Shown here in pieces: positions 36,659-44,071 of a DNA stretch of 64,000 nt. The position numbers and the translations under genes are program-made. The notes under the pieces are model-generated. The model made no database searches and was not told where the DNA came from. It saw only the letters and a list, made by a program, of their open reading frames with translations. Position 1 is the stretch's first letter. Each line of letters begins with the position of its first letter. This stretch comes from Micrococcales bacterium (GTDB lineage Bacteria; Actinomycetota; Actinomycetes; S36-B12; UBA10799): assembly GCA_016703125.1 (NCBI GenBank), contig JADJCR010000003.1:62001-126000 (forward strand). The letters run 5' to 3'.

Positions 36659-37547
36659 GGGTGTCCACGGCCCCGCTGGTCGGCAGGTTCTCACGTTGTT
36701 GGTAAGCCAGCACGGCGCGCATCGTGGCTGGGCCGAAAAAGCCGTTGGCACCCGGCACTCCGAGCGCCTTCTGCACCGCCAGGACCTCCTTGGACTGGCT
36801 GCCGCGCCACAGCCGCGGGCCGGGGTTCGCCGACGTGCGGGTCAGGCGTGGTGGATAGCCACAAGGTCGCCGGTTCGGCTGCCCGGGGTGCAGTGGCGCC
36901 GGTTCGTTCTGGAAGACGCGGCAGGGTCCGTAGTCGGTGGGAGCCGGCGTGCCGTCCCAGAAGCTGGTCCGGCCCAACGCGCCCGCCCACGAGAACGAGA
37001 AATGGACGTGGTCGGTGTGGGGGTTGGAGTTGGTGAGTCTGCGCCAGCCGTCGGACGCCCGGTAGGCGCCCCAGATGCGGTGGTTGTAACCGATGTACAT
37101 GATCCCGAGCCGGCGGGCCCAGTAAGCCTGCTGGCCATCCGGCCCCTTCGCCATGAGCCAGTTGATGAGGTCGGTCGCCGCGGCGAACGCCTTGGGGTTC
37201 TTCACGTCTGCATGCCAGTCCCACGCCCGGCCGTCGAGGTGTTCGCTCGTGCCGTCGTCGGTGCAGTTGCGGGTCGAGCCCCAGTCCTGGGTCTGCGGGT
37301 AGGTCTTCATGACCAGGTCGCGGAACCCCTTGATGCCCTTGCGCCATTTGGGGTCGCAACTGGTCTGTGGCACGTAGGCGGTGAACCCCTCGACCCGGCC
37401 CGCCGGTGCGGCGTACTGGCCCAGGCCGCTGCTGTTGTCCATCACGGGCACCGGCAGCCGTTGTGGCTTCGCCTGGCTGGGCAGAGTGGCCAGCCCCGGT
37501 GCGGCGGCGACACAGCACAGGGCTGCGACGAATGCGATCTTGCTCAC
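36615..37547 (-). CDS. Secreted M15-like peptidase with peptidoglycan-binding domain
   Basis: A 310-residue exported protein; the signal peptide ends around residue 26 (LPSQA). The catalytic-looking part contains SEHLDGRAWDWH (residues 101-112) and HTDHVHFSFSW (177-187). This resembles the zinc-binding SxHxxGxAxD and HxH motifs of D-Ala-D-Ala peptidases of family M15. The C-terminal 70 residues are a PGBD1 domain (LWRGSQSKEVLAVQKALGV, then NGFFGPATMRAVLAYQQ). It therefore acts on or binds peptidoglycan. GTG 37547 has AAGGAG six bases upstream. There are six cysteines, some probably in disulfides. Confidence 0.8.
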   Translation of the reverse strand: MSKIAFVAALCCVAAAPGLATLPSQAKPQRLPVPVMDNSSGLGQYAAPAGRVEGFTAYVPQTSCDPKWRKGIKGFRDLVMKTYPQTQDWGSTRNCTDDGTSEHLDGRAWDWHADVKNPKAFAAATDLINWLMAKGPDGQQAYWARRLGIMYIGYNHRIWGAYRASDGWRRLTNSNPHTDHVHFSFSWAGALGRTSFWDGTPAPTDYGPCRVFQNEPAPLHPGQPNRRPCGYPPRLTRTSANPGPRLWRGSQSKEVLAVQKALGVPGANGFFGPATMRAVLAYQQRENLPTSGAVDTLTRAALVTDGILKN

Positions 37548-37761
37548 CCGTGCTCCTTCGTCCTGTTGCGCGCCAGACTGTACAGGTTGAGTGCGCAATT
37601 GCGCCAAACGCAAGGCAATCGGGTGACCTGCGCGCCGGGCATCGTCACTGGGCGTGACCGGGGCGTCTGCACGTGACGGGGTGCGGCGGGCGCTCGCGGG
37701 CGCCCCATCGTTGTCCCGCCGCCACGTGCGCCCTCGCCGCCGGGTCAGCGGGCAGGCGGCA

Positions 37762-38214
37762 TCAGCAGCAGGCGCTGGCCGAACTGACCGTCAAGGTCTG
37801 TGGGGTGCAGCAGCCCGCAGGCTGAGCTCTGTCCACGGGGTTGTCATCGGTGATCGTGTAGACCTCCCAAGGTGCGCCGGCCGGGTCGTTGACCCACACC
37901 TTGTCCTGCTGTGCGTAGCAGCAGACCGTGTCCATCTCCTCGGTGGTCTGCAGGCCCTCGTCGCTGAGGCGGTCAACGGCTGCCTGCACATCGGCGGTGG
38001 AGTCCACCTCGACACCGAGGTGGTTCAGGGCTCCTTCGGTGCCCGTGCCTCGGTCGGCGTTTTCGATGAGCACCAGCTTGAGCGGCGGATCCTGGATGGC
38101 GAAGTTCGCATATCCGGGGCGCCGCTTGTGGGGGGAGACACCGAACAACTTGCTGTAGAACTCGACCGACCCCTCGAGGTCGGCGACATTGAGTGCGAGT
38201 TGGACTCTGGACAT
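37762..38214 (-). CDS. arsI: ArsI-type C-As lyase (glyoxalase/VOC fold)
   Basis: ArsI cleaves the carbon-arsenic bond of trivalent organoarsenicals such as methylarsenite, giving arsenite. The 150-residue VOC-fold protein has candidate metal ligands Q5, H65 (in ALNHLGVEV) and E117 (in APWEVYTI), and the vicinal pair C98-C99 in TVCCYAQQDKVW that binds the arsenical. A Cys-rich tail (GCCTPQ and ACC) follows, as in other family members. The related cadmium-induced protein CadI is the main alternative. The promoter (TTGACG and TAAGGT, 17-base spacer) lies in the 196-bp divergent region with the ArsR-ArsC gene. Confidence 0.88.
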   Translation of the reverse strand: MSRVQLALNVADLEGSVEFYSKLFGVSPHKRRPGYANFAIQDPPLKLVLIENADRGTGTEGALNHLGVEVDSTADVQAAVDRLSDEGLQTTEEMDTVCCYAQQDKVWVNDPAGAPWEVYTITDDNPVDRAQPAGCCTPQTLTVSSASACC

Positions 38215-38230
38215 GGGGCAGACTCCTCGT

Positions 38231-38279
38231 ATCGATGACTGTCAATGTGACCTTAGACAGAATATCGACTCTCGTCAAT
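38231..38279 (-). promoter_or_regulatory. arsI promoter with repeated operator element
   Basis: On the minus strand, TTGACG (38278-38273) and TAAGGT (38255-38250) are separated by exactly 17 bases. Two copies of ATCGA-N5-GTCAAT (38231-38246 and 38264-38279) lie in direct orientation 33 bp apart. One covers the -35 and the other lies just past the -10. Binding of the ArsR part of the adjacent fusion protein is the natural reading, by inference. Confidence 0.6.
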
Positions 38280-38410
38280 ATATGGCTCGATCCCTGGGCG
38301 ACCGCGGCCTGTCGCCACGATGTTGGGAAGCGGCATCCGCGTCGGCGGCGATGCTCCTGCTGAGCCATGAGCGTTTGACTTCGGCCCAGTGCGGGAGGCA
38401 CGATCGCTCA

Positions 38411-39088
38411 ATGGGCACTGAGAAGCCTCCAGGCGCAGATCTGGTGCGACGCGCGGCCGGACATGCCGCGTTGGGGGATGTGGGGCGACTGCAGGTGGTG
38501 GACGCCCTGGGGGTTGGGGACCGCAGTCCCAGCGACCTTGCTGCAGAGCTGGGAATGCCGTCGAATCTGTTGGCCCATCACCTCGGAGTGCTGGAGTCTG
38601 CCGGTCTGGTGACGAGGGCCCGATCGGAAGCCGACCGGCGTCGGACCTACGTCCGCCTGGTCCCCGCGGCGATGCGACATCTCGGTCACGTTCCTGGCCC
38701 CGACGTTCCCTCCGGCCGTGTGGTATTCGTGTGCACGGCGAATTCCGCGCGGTCGCAACTGGCGGCGGCGGTGTGGGCGGATCGAGCGGGATCAGCTGCG
38801 TCGGCAGGGACGCATCCGGCGGCCCGCATCCACCCAGGCGCGGTAAGGGTTGCCCGCTCCCACGGGTTGGACCTGACGGCTGACCGGCCAACGGCTCTCG
38901 ATCACGTGTGGCGGCCCGAGGACACCGTCGTCACCGTCTGCGATTCCGCGGATCGCGAGGTGGAGGTCACCCATCTGCACTGGTCCGTGGCGGATCCGGT
39001 CCCGGCGGGCAGCGCTCGAGCGTTCGAGCAGGCGCTCACGCAGATCACGGGTCGGATCGACCAGTGGCTCACGCTGCGGTCGAGGTAG
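38411..39088 (+). CDS. ArsR-ArsC fusion: arsenical-responsive regulator joined to arsenate reductase
   Basis: A 225-residue fusion. Residues 10-90 are an ArsR winged helix (LGDVGRLQVVDAL, then LAAELGMPSNLLAHHLGVLE, then RTYVRL). Residues 103-225 are a low-molecular-weight phosphatase fold arsenate reductase with FVCTANSARSQLAAA, giving the catalytic C108-x5-R114 loop, and DxxD-like VCDSADREV. No clear metalloid-binding cysteine pair is seen in the ArsR part, so the reductase domain may take part in sensing. ATG 38411 begins the protein; the frame upstream is not protein-like. It is convergent with the separate arsC gene. Confidence 0.85.
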   Translation: MGTEKPPGADLVRRAAGHAALGDVGRLQVVDALGVGDRSPSDLAAELGMPSNLLAHHLGVLESAGLVTRARSEADRRRTYVRLVPAAMRHLGHVPGPDVPSGRVVFVCTANSARSQLAAAVWADRAGSAASAGTHPAARIHPGAVRVARSHGLDLTADRPTALDHVWRPEDTVVTVCDSADREVEVTHLHWSVADPVPAGSARAFEQALTQITGRIDQWLTLRSR

Positions 39089-39186
39089 TCCGCGCCGACG
39101 CCGTCCCGCAGCGGCTGGATCGGCTGTCTCCTGCAGGTCTTCGCCAACTCGTCGAACGCGTCGTGAGTAACGCTGAAATGCTGCTG

Positions 39187-39591
39187 TCACTGCGGGGCGA
39201 TCTCCGAAATGAGGGTTTCGATGCGCCGGCGGATGTCGTCGCGTATGGGCCGAACGGCCTCCACGCCCTGGCCGGCCGGGTCGTCGAGTTGCCAGTCCTC
39301 GTAGCGTTTCCCGGGGTAGATCGGGCAGGTGTCGCCACACCCCATGGTGATGACGACGTCCGAGGCCAGGACCGCATCGTTGGTGAGCACCTTCGGGATC
39401 TCAGCCGACATGTCGATGCCTTCCTCGGCCATGGCCGCGACCGCCGCGGGGTTGACCGACTCGGCGGGTGCGGAACCGGCCGAGCGCACCTCCACCCGAT
39501 CCCCGGCCAGGTGAGTCAGGTAGGCGGCTGCCATCTGGGACCGTCCGGCGTTGTGGACGCAGACGAACAGGACACTGGGTTTGTCGCTCAT
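39187..39591 (-). CDS. arsC: Arsenate reductase ArsC (LMW phosphatase type)
   Basis: Reduces arsenate to arsenite. The 134-residue protein begins VLFVCVHNAGRSQMAAAYL, with the phosphate-binding loop C11-x5-R17. A second cysteine pair (C85 and C89) occurs in MGCGDTCPIYPGK, the redox part of this family; the electron donor may be thioredoxin or mycothiol. Length is normal. ATG 39591 follows the aquaporin stop by 34 bases, so the two genes are probably in one transcript. The 98 bases between this gene and the ArsR-ArsC stop contain nothing recognisable. Confidence 0.95.
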   Translation of the reverse strand: MSDKPSVLFVCVHNAGRSQMAAAYLTHLAGDRVEVRSAGSAPAESVNPAAVAAMAEEGIDMSAEIPKVLTNDAVLASDVVITMGCGDTCPIYPGKRYEDWQLDDPAGQGVEAVRPIRDDIRRRIETLISEIAPQ

Positions 39592-39625
39592 GGTCTTTCT
39601 CCTTGTTTGGGTAGCGGTGTTGCGG

Positions 39626-40342
39626 TCAAGAGTCGTCGTGAACGGGGCCCGGCAGGTCGAGTGGCTCTGGGATGACGCCGACGCGTGGGTGGAAGAGTTC
39701 GGTCTGCGCCGCGCCGATCGCCGCGCCGAGCATCTGGGCCACGATGAACGGGAACAGAGAAGCCGGGGCGATGCCGGCGAAGGTGTCGGTGAATGCGCGT
39801 CCGATGGTCACGGCGGGGTTGGCGAAGGATGTCGACGACGTGAAGAAGTACGCGGCACCGATCCACGCGGGCACCAGCGCTGGCCCGAGACGGCCGTGCC
39901 CGGTGCGCGTCAGGGCTCCGATGATCCAGAGCAGCCCGGCCGTGGCCACCACCTCGCCGAGCAGGATTCCGGTGCCACCGCGGGTGTGGGTGGAGATCTG
40001 GATGGCGGGCAGGTCGAACATCACGTTGGCCAGGGCGCAGCCGGTGATCGCCCCGGCTATCTGGGCAGGGACGTAGGCCGCGCCCTCGCCTGGATGCATC
40101 TCTCGGCGGGCCATGGCCACGCCGGTGACAGCCGGGTTGAAGTGGGCGCCGGAAATCGGGCCCAGGGTCCAAATGAGCAGGCCCAGCACCAGCACCGTGG
40201 CAAGCATGTTCATCAGCAGCTGTACGCCGACATCATCGGACAGCAGGGAGGCCATGATGCCGGACCCGACGACTGCCGCCACCAGGATCATCGTGCCCAG
40301 GAACTCGGCAGCCACCCGTCGCTGCACCACGCTGATACTCAA
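39626..40342 (-). CDS. aqpS: MIP/aquaporin-type channel of the ars locus (AqpS-like)
   Basis: A 238-residue major intrinsic protein with six helices and both NPA motifs (AHFNPAVT and FANPAVT). In ars loci such channels carry arsenite out of the cell down its gradient after ArsC has reduced arsenate, and this one lies directly upstream of arsC. The start appears to be TTG 40342: it has GGTGGGA before it and overlaps the TGA of a 51-codon ORF in a TTGA arrangement. GTG codons at 40327 and 40324 are alternatives. Confidence 0.85.
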   Translation of the reverse strand: MSISVVQRRVAAEFLGTMILVAAVVGSGIMASLLSDDVGVQLLMNMLATVLVLGLLIWTLGPISGAHFNPAVTGVAMARREMHPGEGAAYVPAQIAGAITGCALANVMFDLPAIQISTHTRGGTGILLGEVVATAGLLWIIGALTRTGHGRLGPALVPAWIGAAYFFTSSTSFANPAVTIGRAFTDTFAGIAPASLFPFIVAQMLGAAIGAAQTELFHPRVGVIPEPLDLPGPVHDDS

Positions 40343-40494
40343 AGTCCCACCCCGGCCCGCCGGCAGCGACGCCCGGCCGCGGTTTCGTGCTCGCGCCGGA
40401 AACCGGCGACATTCCGGCGATGGACCACCATCTTGGCGAGCTGGGCGTTGCGCACGGCCTGCGCTGCGAGCCGTCCAACTATGACAATGCCCAT
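40339..40494 (-). CDS. Possible 51-codon leader ORF coupled to the aquaporin gene
   Basis: The 51-residue frame starts at ATG 40494 and ends with a TGA that shares bases with the aquaporin TTG start. The product opens with a hydrophobic MGIVIVGRLAAQAV and then becomes strongly basic. I recognise no family and the ribosome binding site is weak. The main argument for it is the stop/start overlap. It may be a short coupled leader, or chance. Confidence 0.3.
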   Translation of the reverse strand: MGIVIVGRLAAQAVRNAQLAKMVVHRRNVAGFRREHETAAGRRCRRAGVGL

Positions 40495-40716
40495 TGAGTA
40501 ATCGTGCCCTACGGCCGTTTCGGCGTGGCAATCAGGGGCGGATTCCAGGTCGGGAGGCGGGACCCGTGGTTTGAGGCCGGTTGCGGGTACGCGTCGCGAC
40601 GACGCGATTCCGGCCAGAAGCCCACCCCGGGAGAACCCGGCCGTGCGTGCGCCACGTCTGTGGACTCGACGTGGTCGGCTGCCTGGTCGTCCTGCAGGGC
40701 AGCTGATTCCCGGTGA

Positions 40717-40737
40717 TACAATTCGATTGTGATCGAA
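40717..40737 (+). promoter_or_regulatory. Leaderless promoter and operator of the second arsR
   Basis: An extended -10 (TGA then TACAAT, 40717-40722) places the start point at about 40729, exactly at the GTG start codon, so the transcript is probably leaderless. A perfect inverted repeat TTCGAT-TGTG-ATCGAA (40722-40737) overlaps both the -10 and the start codon and is the probable ArsR site. Confidence 0.6.
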
Positions 40738-41047
40738 GCGATGGTGTTCGAAGTTTCGGAACAACGTCTCAAGGAATCGCTGGCCGTGATGACGGCGGCG
40801 GCGGACCCGGTGCGTTGGCGACTCCTGGCCGAGTTGGCGTCGGCAGGGACCCGTTGTCTGTGATCTGCAGCCCGTGGCCAAAGTCGCGCCCAATGTGTTG
40901 TCCTACCACCTCAAAGTGCTGAGGGAGTCCGGCCTGGTGACCTCGGCGAAGCGGGGCCGGTGGGTCGACTACACCCTGGCGCCGGACGCTCACGACCGGC
41001 TGCAGCGGGCGCTGCCGACCGCGGGTGTGCTGATCGGGAGTTCCTGA
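40729..41047 (+). CDS. arsR: ArsR family regulator (frameshifted)
   Basis: The first frame from GTG 40729 reads MVFEVSEQRLKESLAVMTAA, then ADPVRWRLLAELASAGTRC, and reaches a stop near 40862. The adjacent frame resumes at about 40857 with CDLQPVAKVAPNVLSYHLKV, then LRESGLVTSAKRGRWVDYTL, and ends at 41047. Joined, these give a winged-helix repressor of about 105 residues, with the CDL segment in the usual metalloid-binding helix. A missing base near 40857 would explain the break. The stop overlaps the ATG of the permease by one base. It probably controls the whole rightward ars operon. Confidence 0.8.
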
Positions 41048-42111
41048 TGAGCCTCGTCGAGCGAGTACCGGAGACTCGTAGCCGCCTTGGGGGCCTGGTG
41101 GCCGCCGCCGCCGGGCTGTGGGTACTTGCGTACTGGCTCAATGAGCGGATTTGGGACTGGGTCTTCTATGACGCGCTCGGGATGGCGCCGGATGATCGGT
41201 TGACCGAGACCCTGCACTTCTTCTTCTACGACACCGTCAAGATCGGGCTGCTACTGACTGGGATCATCTTCGTGGTCACGATCCTGCGCTCGTTCATGAG
41301 TGTGGAGCGCACCCGCCAGCTGCTCGGCGGCAAGCGCGAGGGCGCGGGCAACGTGATGGCCGCTGGGCTCGGTGTGGTCACCCCGTTCTGCTCGTGCAGC
41401 GCGGTGCCGGCGTTCATCGGTTTCGTGTCGGCAGGGGTGCCGATCGGGGTGACGCTGAGTTTCCTGATCGCCTCACCGCTGGCCAACGAGATCGCTATCG
41501 GATTGCTGTGGAGTCTGTTCGGGTGGCAGATCGCCGCCTTGTACGTGGCGGCCGGGGTGACGATCGCGATCGTCGCCGGCTGGGTCCTGGGGCGCATGGG
41601 TGTTGAGCGGTGGGTGGAGCCGTTCGTCTTCGAGACCAAGCTGAAAGGTCAGGCGATCGACCCGTCGCAGGGGTTGACGATGAGCCAGCGCGTCCAGATG
41701 GGCGTCGAGGAGGTCGGCACCATCTGGCGCAAGATCTGGCCGTTCCTGCTGGTCGGTATCGGGTTGGGCGCGGTCATCCACGGTTGGGTCCCCACCGACT
41801 TCTTCACCACCTACGCCAACTCGGACAACCCGTTCGGTGTGCTGGTTGCCGTGGTCATCGGCGTGCCGTTGTACTCCAACGCCGCCGGCGTCATGCCACT
41901 GGTCGAGGTGCTCTACAACAAGGGCTTGCCGATGGGCACGGTTCTCGCGTTCATGATGAGTGTCGTGGCGCTGTCGCTGCCGGAGTTGATCCTGCTGCGC
42001 CGCGTGCTCAAACCCCAACTGCTGGCCGCATTCGTGGCGGTCGTAGCCACCGGCATCGTCGCGGTGGGCTACTTGTTCAACCTCGTTCTGGGCTCGGGGG
42101 TACCGGGATGA
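41047..42111 (+). CDS. arsP: ArsP-type permease (organoarsenical efflux candidate)
   Basis: A 354-residue membrane protein of the permease family PF03773 (YraQ/ArsP) with about eight to ten helices. The signature TPFCSCSAVPAFIGFVSAGV is present, followed by SPLANEIAIGLL and, in the second half, GVPLYSNAAGVMPLVEVLYN. ArsP proteins export trivalent methylated and aromatic arsenicals. This fits the presence of ArsI in the same island. ATG 41047 shares a base with the arsR stop. The next two genes encode thioredoxin-fold proteins often found beside these permeases. Confidence 0.88.
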   Translation: MSLVERVPETRSRLGGLVAAAAGLWVLAYWLNERIWDWVFYDALGMAPDDRLTETLHFFFYDTVKIGLLLTGIIFVVTILRSFMSVERTRQLLGGKREGAGNVMAAGLGVVTPFCSCSAVPAFIGFVSAGVPIGVTLSFLIASPLANEIAIGLLWSLFGWQIAALYVAAGVTIAIVAGWVLGRMGVERWVEPFVFETKLKGQAIDPSQGLTMSQRVQMGVEEVGTIWRKIWPFLLVGIGLGAVIHGWVPTDFFTTYANSDNPFGVLVAVVIGVPLYSNAAGVMPLVEVLYNKGLPMGTVLAFMMSVVALSLPELILLRRVLKPQLLAAFVAVVATGIVAVGYLFNLVLGSGVPG

Positions 42112-42398
42112 CCATGAACATCAAGGTCCTGGGGACGGGATGCCGCAAGTGCCTGACTCTCGACCGGATCACTCGGGAGGCGGTGGCCGATCTCGGTCTC
42201 GATGCCGACGTGGCAACGGTCGAAGACTATGGCCAGACCATGGCCTATGGCGTGATGACCACTCCGGCGCTCGTCATCGACGAGCACGTGCTGACAGTCG
42301 GTCGCATCCCCACCCCCACCGCGCTCAGACAGTTGCTGACGCAGGCCGCCGCAGCCCACACATCCCCCGAAGACCCCATCGAAAGGAACCCGTCATGA
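42108..42398 (+). CDS. Small thioredoxin-fold protein 1
   Basis: A 96-residue redox-active disulfide protein of the type found next to ArsP/YraQ permeases. The active site reads GTGCRKC (CxxC near residue 12), and the cis-Pro region is MTTPALVIDEHV. The start ATG 42108 overlaps the permease stop. It may pass electrons to ArsC or handle arsenic-thiol exchange for the permease; neither is shown. The C-terminal 12 residues are extra compared with its neighbour. Confidence 0.82.
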   Translation: MTMNIKVLGTGCRKCLTLDRITREAVADLGLDADVATVEDYGQTMAYGVMTTPALVIDEHVLTVGRIPTPTALRQLLTQAAAAHTSPEDPIERNPS

Positions 42399-42634
42399 TC
42401 ATCAAGGTTCTCGGCCCCGGCTGCGCCAACTGCCAACGGCTGGAGGCCCACACTCACGAAGCCCTGGCCGCCCTGGGCCTGGAGGCCACCGTGGAGAAGG
42501 TCACCGACTACGGCGAGATCGCCAGCTACGGCATCATGCGGACGCCGGGTCTGGTCGTCGACGAGCAGGTGGTGGTGTCGGGCCGCGTGCCGACAGCGGC
42601 TGAGATCAGCGAACTACTCTCGACGACCCTCTGA
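42395..42634 (+). CDS. Small thioredoxin-fold protein 2
   Basis: A 79-residue paralogue of the preceding protein. Active site GPGCANC and cis-Pro region MRTPGLVVDEQV are intact. ATG 42395 overlaps the upstream stop by four bases and is preceded by AAAGGAA. Two adjacent copies with different CxxC dipeptides (RK and AN) suggest different redox partners, by inference. Confidence 0.84.
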   Translation: MIIKVLGPGCANCQRLEAHTHEALAALGLEATVEKVTDYGEIASYGIMRTPGLVVDEQVVVSGRVPTAAEISELLSTTL

Positions 42635-42648
42635 CCGGAAGGACAGGC

Positions 42649-43752
42649 GTGACCCCCGAAGAAGTCGGCACCGCCACGACCACCGACGACACGTCGGAGG
42701 TCGTCGGACGGCTCTCGACCCTGGACCGGTTCCTGCCGGTGTGGATCCTGCTGGCTATGGCCGGCGGGCTGCTGCTGGGCAGGTTGGTGCCGTCGGTGCA
42801 GACGGCACTGGACGCGGTGAAGGTCGATCAGACCTCGCTGCCGATCGCGCTGGGCCTGCTGCTGATGATGTACCCGGTGCTGGCGAAGGTGCGCTACGAG
42901 GACATGAGCCATGTCACCGGGGACCGGAAACTGCTGTGGTGGTCGCTGCTGCTCAACTGGGTCATCGGCCCGCTGCTCATGTTCGCCCTGGCGTGGGTAT
43001 TCCTGGCCGACTACCCGGCCTTCCGTACCGGGCTGATCGTCATCGGTCTGGCACGCTGCATCGCCATGGTGCTGATCTGGAACGATCTGGCCTGCGGGGA
43101 CCGGGAGGCAGGGGCCCTGCTGGTTGCCATCAACTCGGTGTTCCAGATCCTCGCCTACGCGCTGCTCGGAACGTTCTACCTGAAGATCCTGCCGGATTGG
43201 CTGGCCCTGGATTCCCAGGACGTGGCATTCTCCACCTGGGAGATCACCAAGTCCGTGTTGATCTTCCTCGGAATTCCCCTGCTTGCCGGCTACCTCACCC
43301 GGCGCATCGGTCTGCGGGTCAAGGGCAAGGACTGGTACGACACCGTGTTCGTCCCGCGGATCGGCCCGCTGGCCCTGTACGGACTCTTGTTCACGATCGT
43401 GGTGATGTTTGCTCTGCAGGGCGATGCGATCATCAGCGACCCGCTGTCTGTGGTGCGTATCGCGGTCCCGTTGCTCGTGTACTTCGCGATCATGTGGAGT
43501 GTGGCGTTCTTCGTCGGCAACCGTGCCCGGCTCGGCTACCCCAAGACCGCCACCCTCGCCTTCACCGCCGCCGGAAACAACTTCGAGCTGGCGATCGCTG
43601 TCAGTATCGGGGTGTGGGGGGTGACCTCGGGGCAGGCCTTGACCGGCGTGATCGGGCCGCTGATCGAAGTGCCGGCCCTCGTCGCCCTGGTGTACCTGTC
43701 GCTGTGGCTGCACCGACGGCTGTCCTGGCCCAACACGCAACGCTCGACCTGA
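42649..43752 (+). CDS. acr3: ACR3-type arsenite efflux transporter
   Basis: A 367-residue transporter with ten helices that exports arsenite using the proton gradient. Typical segments are LPIALGLLLMMYPVLAKVRY, GLARCIAMVLIWNDLACGD with the conserved essential cysteine, and FTAAGNNFELAIAVSIGVWG with the family glutamate. The N-terminal 20 residues are hydrophilic. GTG 42649 follows the thioredoxin gene by 14 bases. The ArsD-like remnant begins immediately after its stop. Confidence 0.95.
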   Translation: MTPEEVGTATTTDDTSEVVGRLSTLDRFLPVWILLAMAGGLLLGRLVPSVQTALDAVKVDQTSLPIALGLLLMMYPVLAKVRYEDMSHVTGDRKLLWWSLLLNWVIGPLLMFALAWVFLADYPAFRTGLIVIGLARCIAMVLIWNDLACGDREAGALLVAINSVFQILAYALLGTFYLKILPDWLALDSQDVAFSTWEITKSVLIFLGIPLLAGYLTRRIGLRVKGKDWYDTVFVPRIGPLALYGLLFTIVVMFALQGDAIISDPLSVVRIAVPLLVYFAIMWSVAFFVGNRARLGYPKTATLAFTAAGNNFELAIAVSIGVWGVTSGQALTGVIGPLIEVPALVALVYLSLWLHRRLSWPNTQRST

Positions 43753-43753
43753 G

Positions 43754-43966
43754 TTCCCGTCCCAAGGACGACATCGCGAACTGGTCGGCTCGGGTGGCCT
43801 TCCGATGACTCTCGTGGACGGGGTGACGGTGATGACCGGCGGGTATCCGACCCGCGAGCAGTTGATCAGTCACTCCGGGCTCGCTGTCACCGCCCCGGCC
43901 GGTGTGCAGGAGCTGGGGTTGGCTGCGGACTCCGACAGGTGCTGTGGCTCAGGCGGATGCTGCTGA
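43754..43966 (+). pseudogene. arsD: C-terminal remnant of the arsenic metallochaperone ArsD
   Basis: The frame right after the ACR3 stop reads HRELVGSGGLPMTLVDGVTV, then MTGGYPTREQLISHSGL, and ends in SDRCCGSGGCC. LPxTLVDG, GxYPTREQL and the paired C-terminal CC...CC are the C-terminal half of ArsD. The N-terminal strand with the first cysteine pair is missing, so arsenite transfer to ArsA should not work in the usual way, and no arsA is nearby. An ATG at 43805 could still give a 53-residue peptide. It looks like the scar of an arsDA unit lost by recombination. Confidence 0.65.
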
Positions 43967-44019
43967 CATGACTGCACGCCGCAGTTCCTGACCGACCCGC
44001 CCGGTTCCTGTTCCCGGGC

Positions 44020-44071
44020 TTGACGGAGATTTTGGCTCAGTCTAGATTAGTTCAAGGAGCACTGAGCCAAA
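44020..44071 (+). promoter_or_regulatory. Promoter and 11-bp inverted repeat after the ars operon
   Basis: TTGACG (44020-44025) and TAGATT (44043-44048) are separated by exactly 17 bases. A perfect inverted repeat TTTGGCTCAGT/ACTGAGCCAAA has its arms at 44031-44041 and 44061-44071; the left arm fills the spacer and the right arm ends on the A of an ATG. AAGGAG at 44054-44059 lies between them. The layout is that of a repressed promoter, but the same repeat could also fold as a hairpin in RNA. Confidence 0.55.

Noticed and set aside
39089..39186. Possible small gene between the ArsR-ArsC fusion and arsC
   Set aside because: One + frame reads protein-like for about 30 codons (VPQRLDRLSPAGLRQLVERV), but it has no start of its own and runs into the antisense of arsC.
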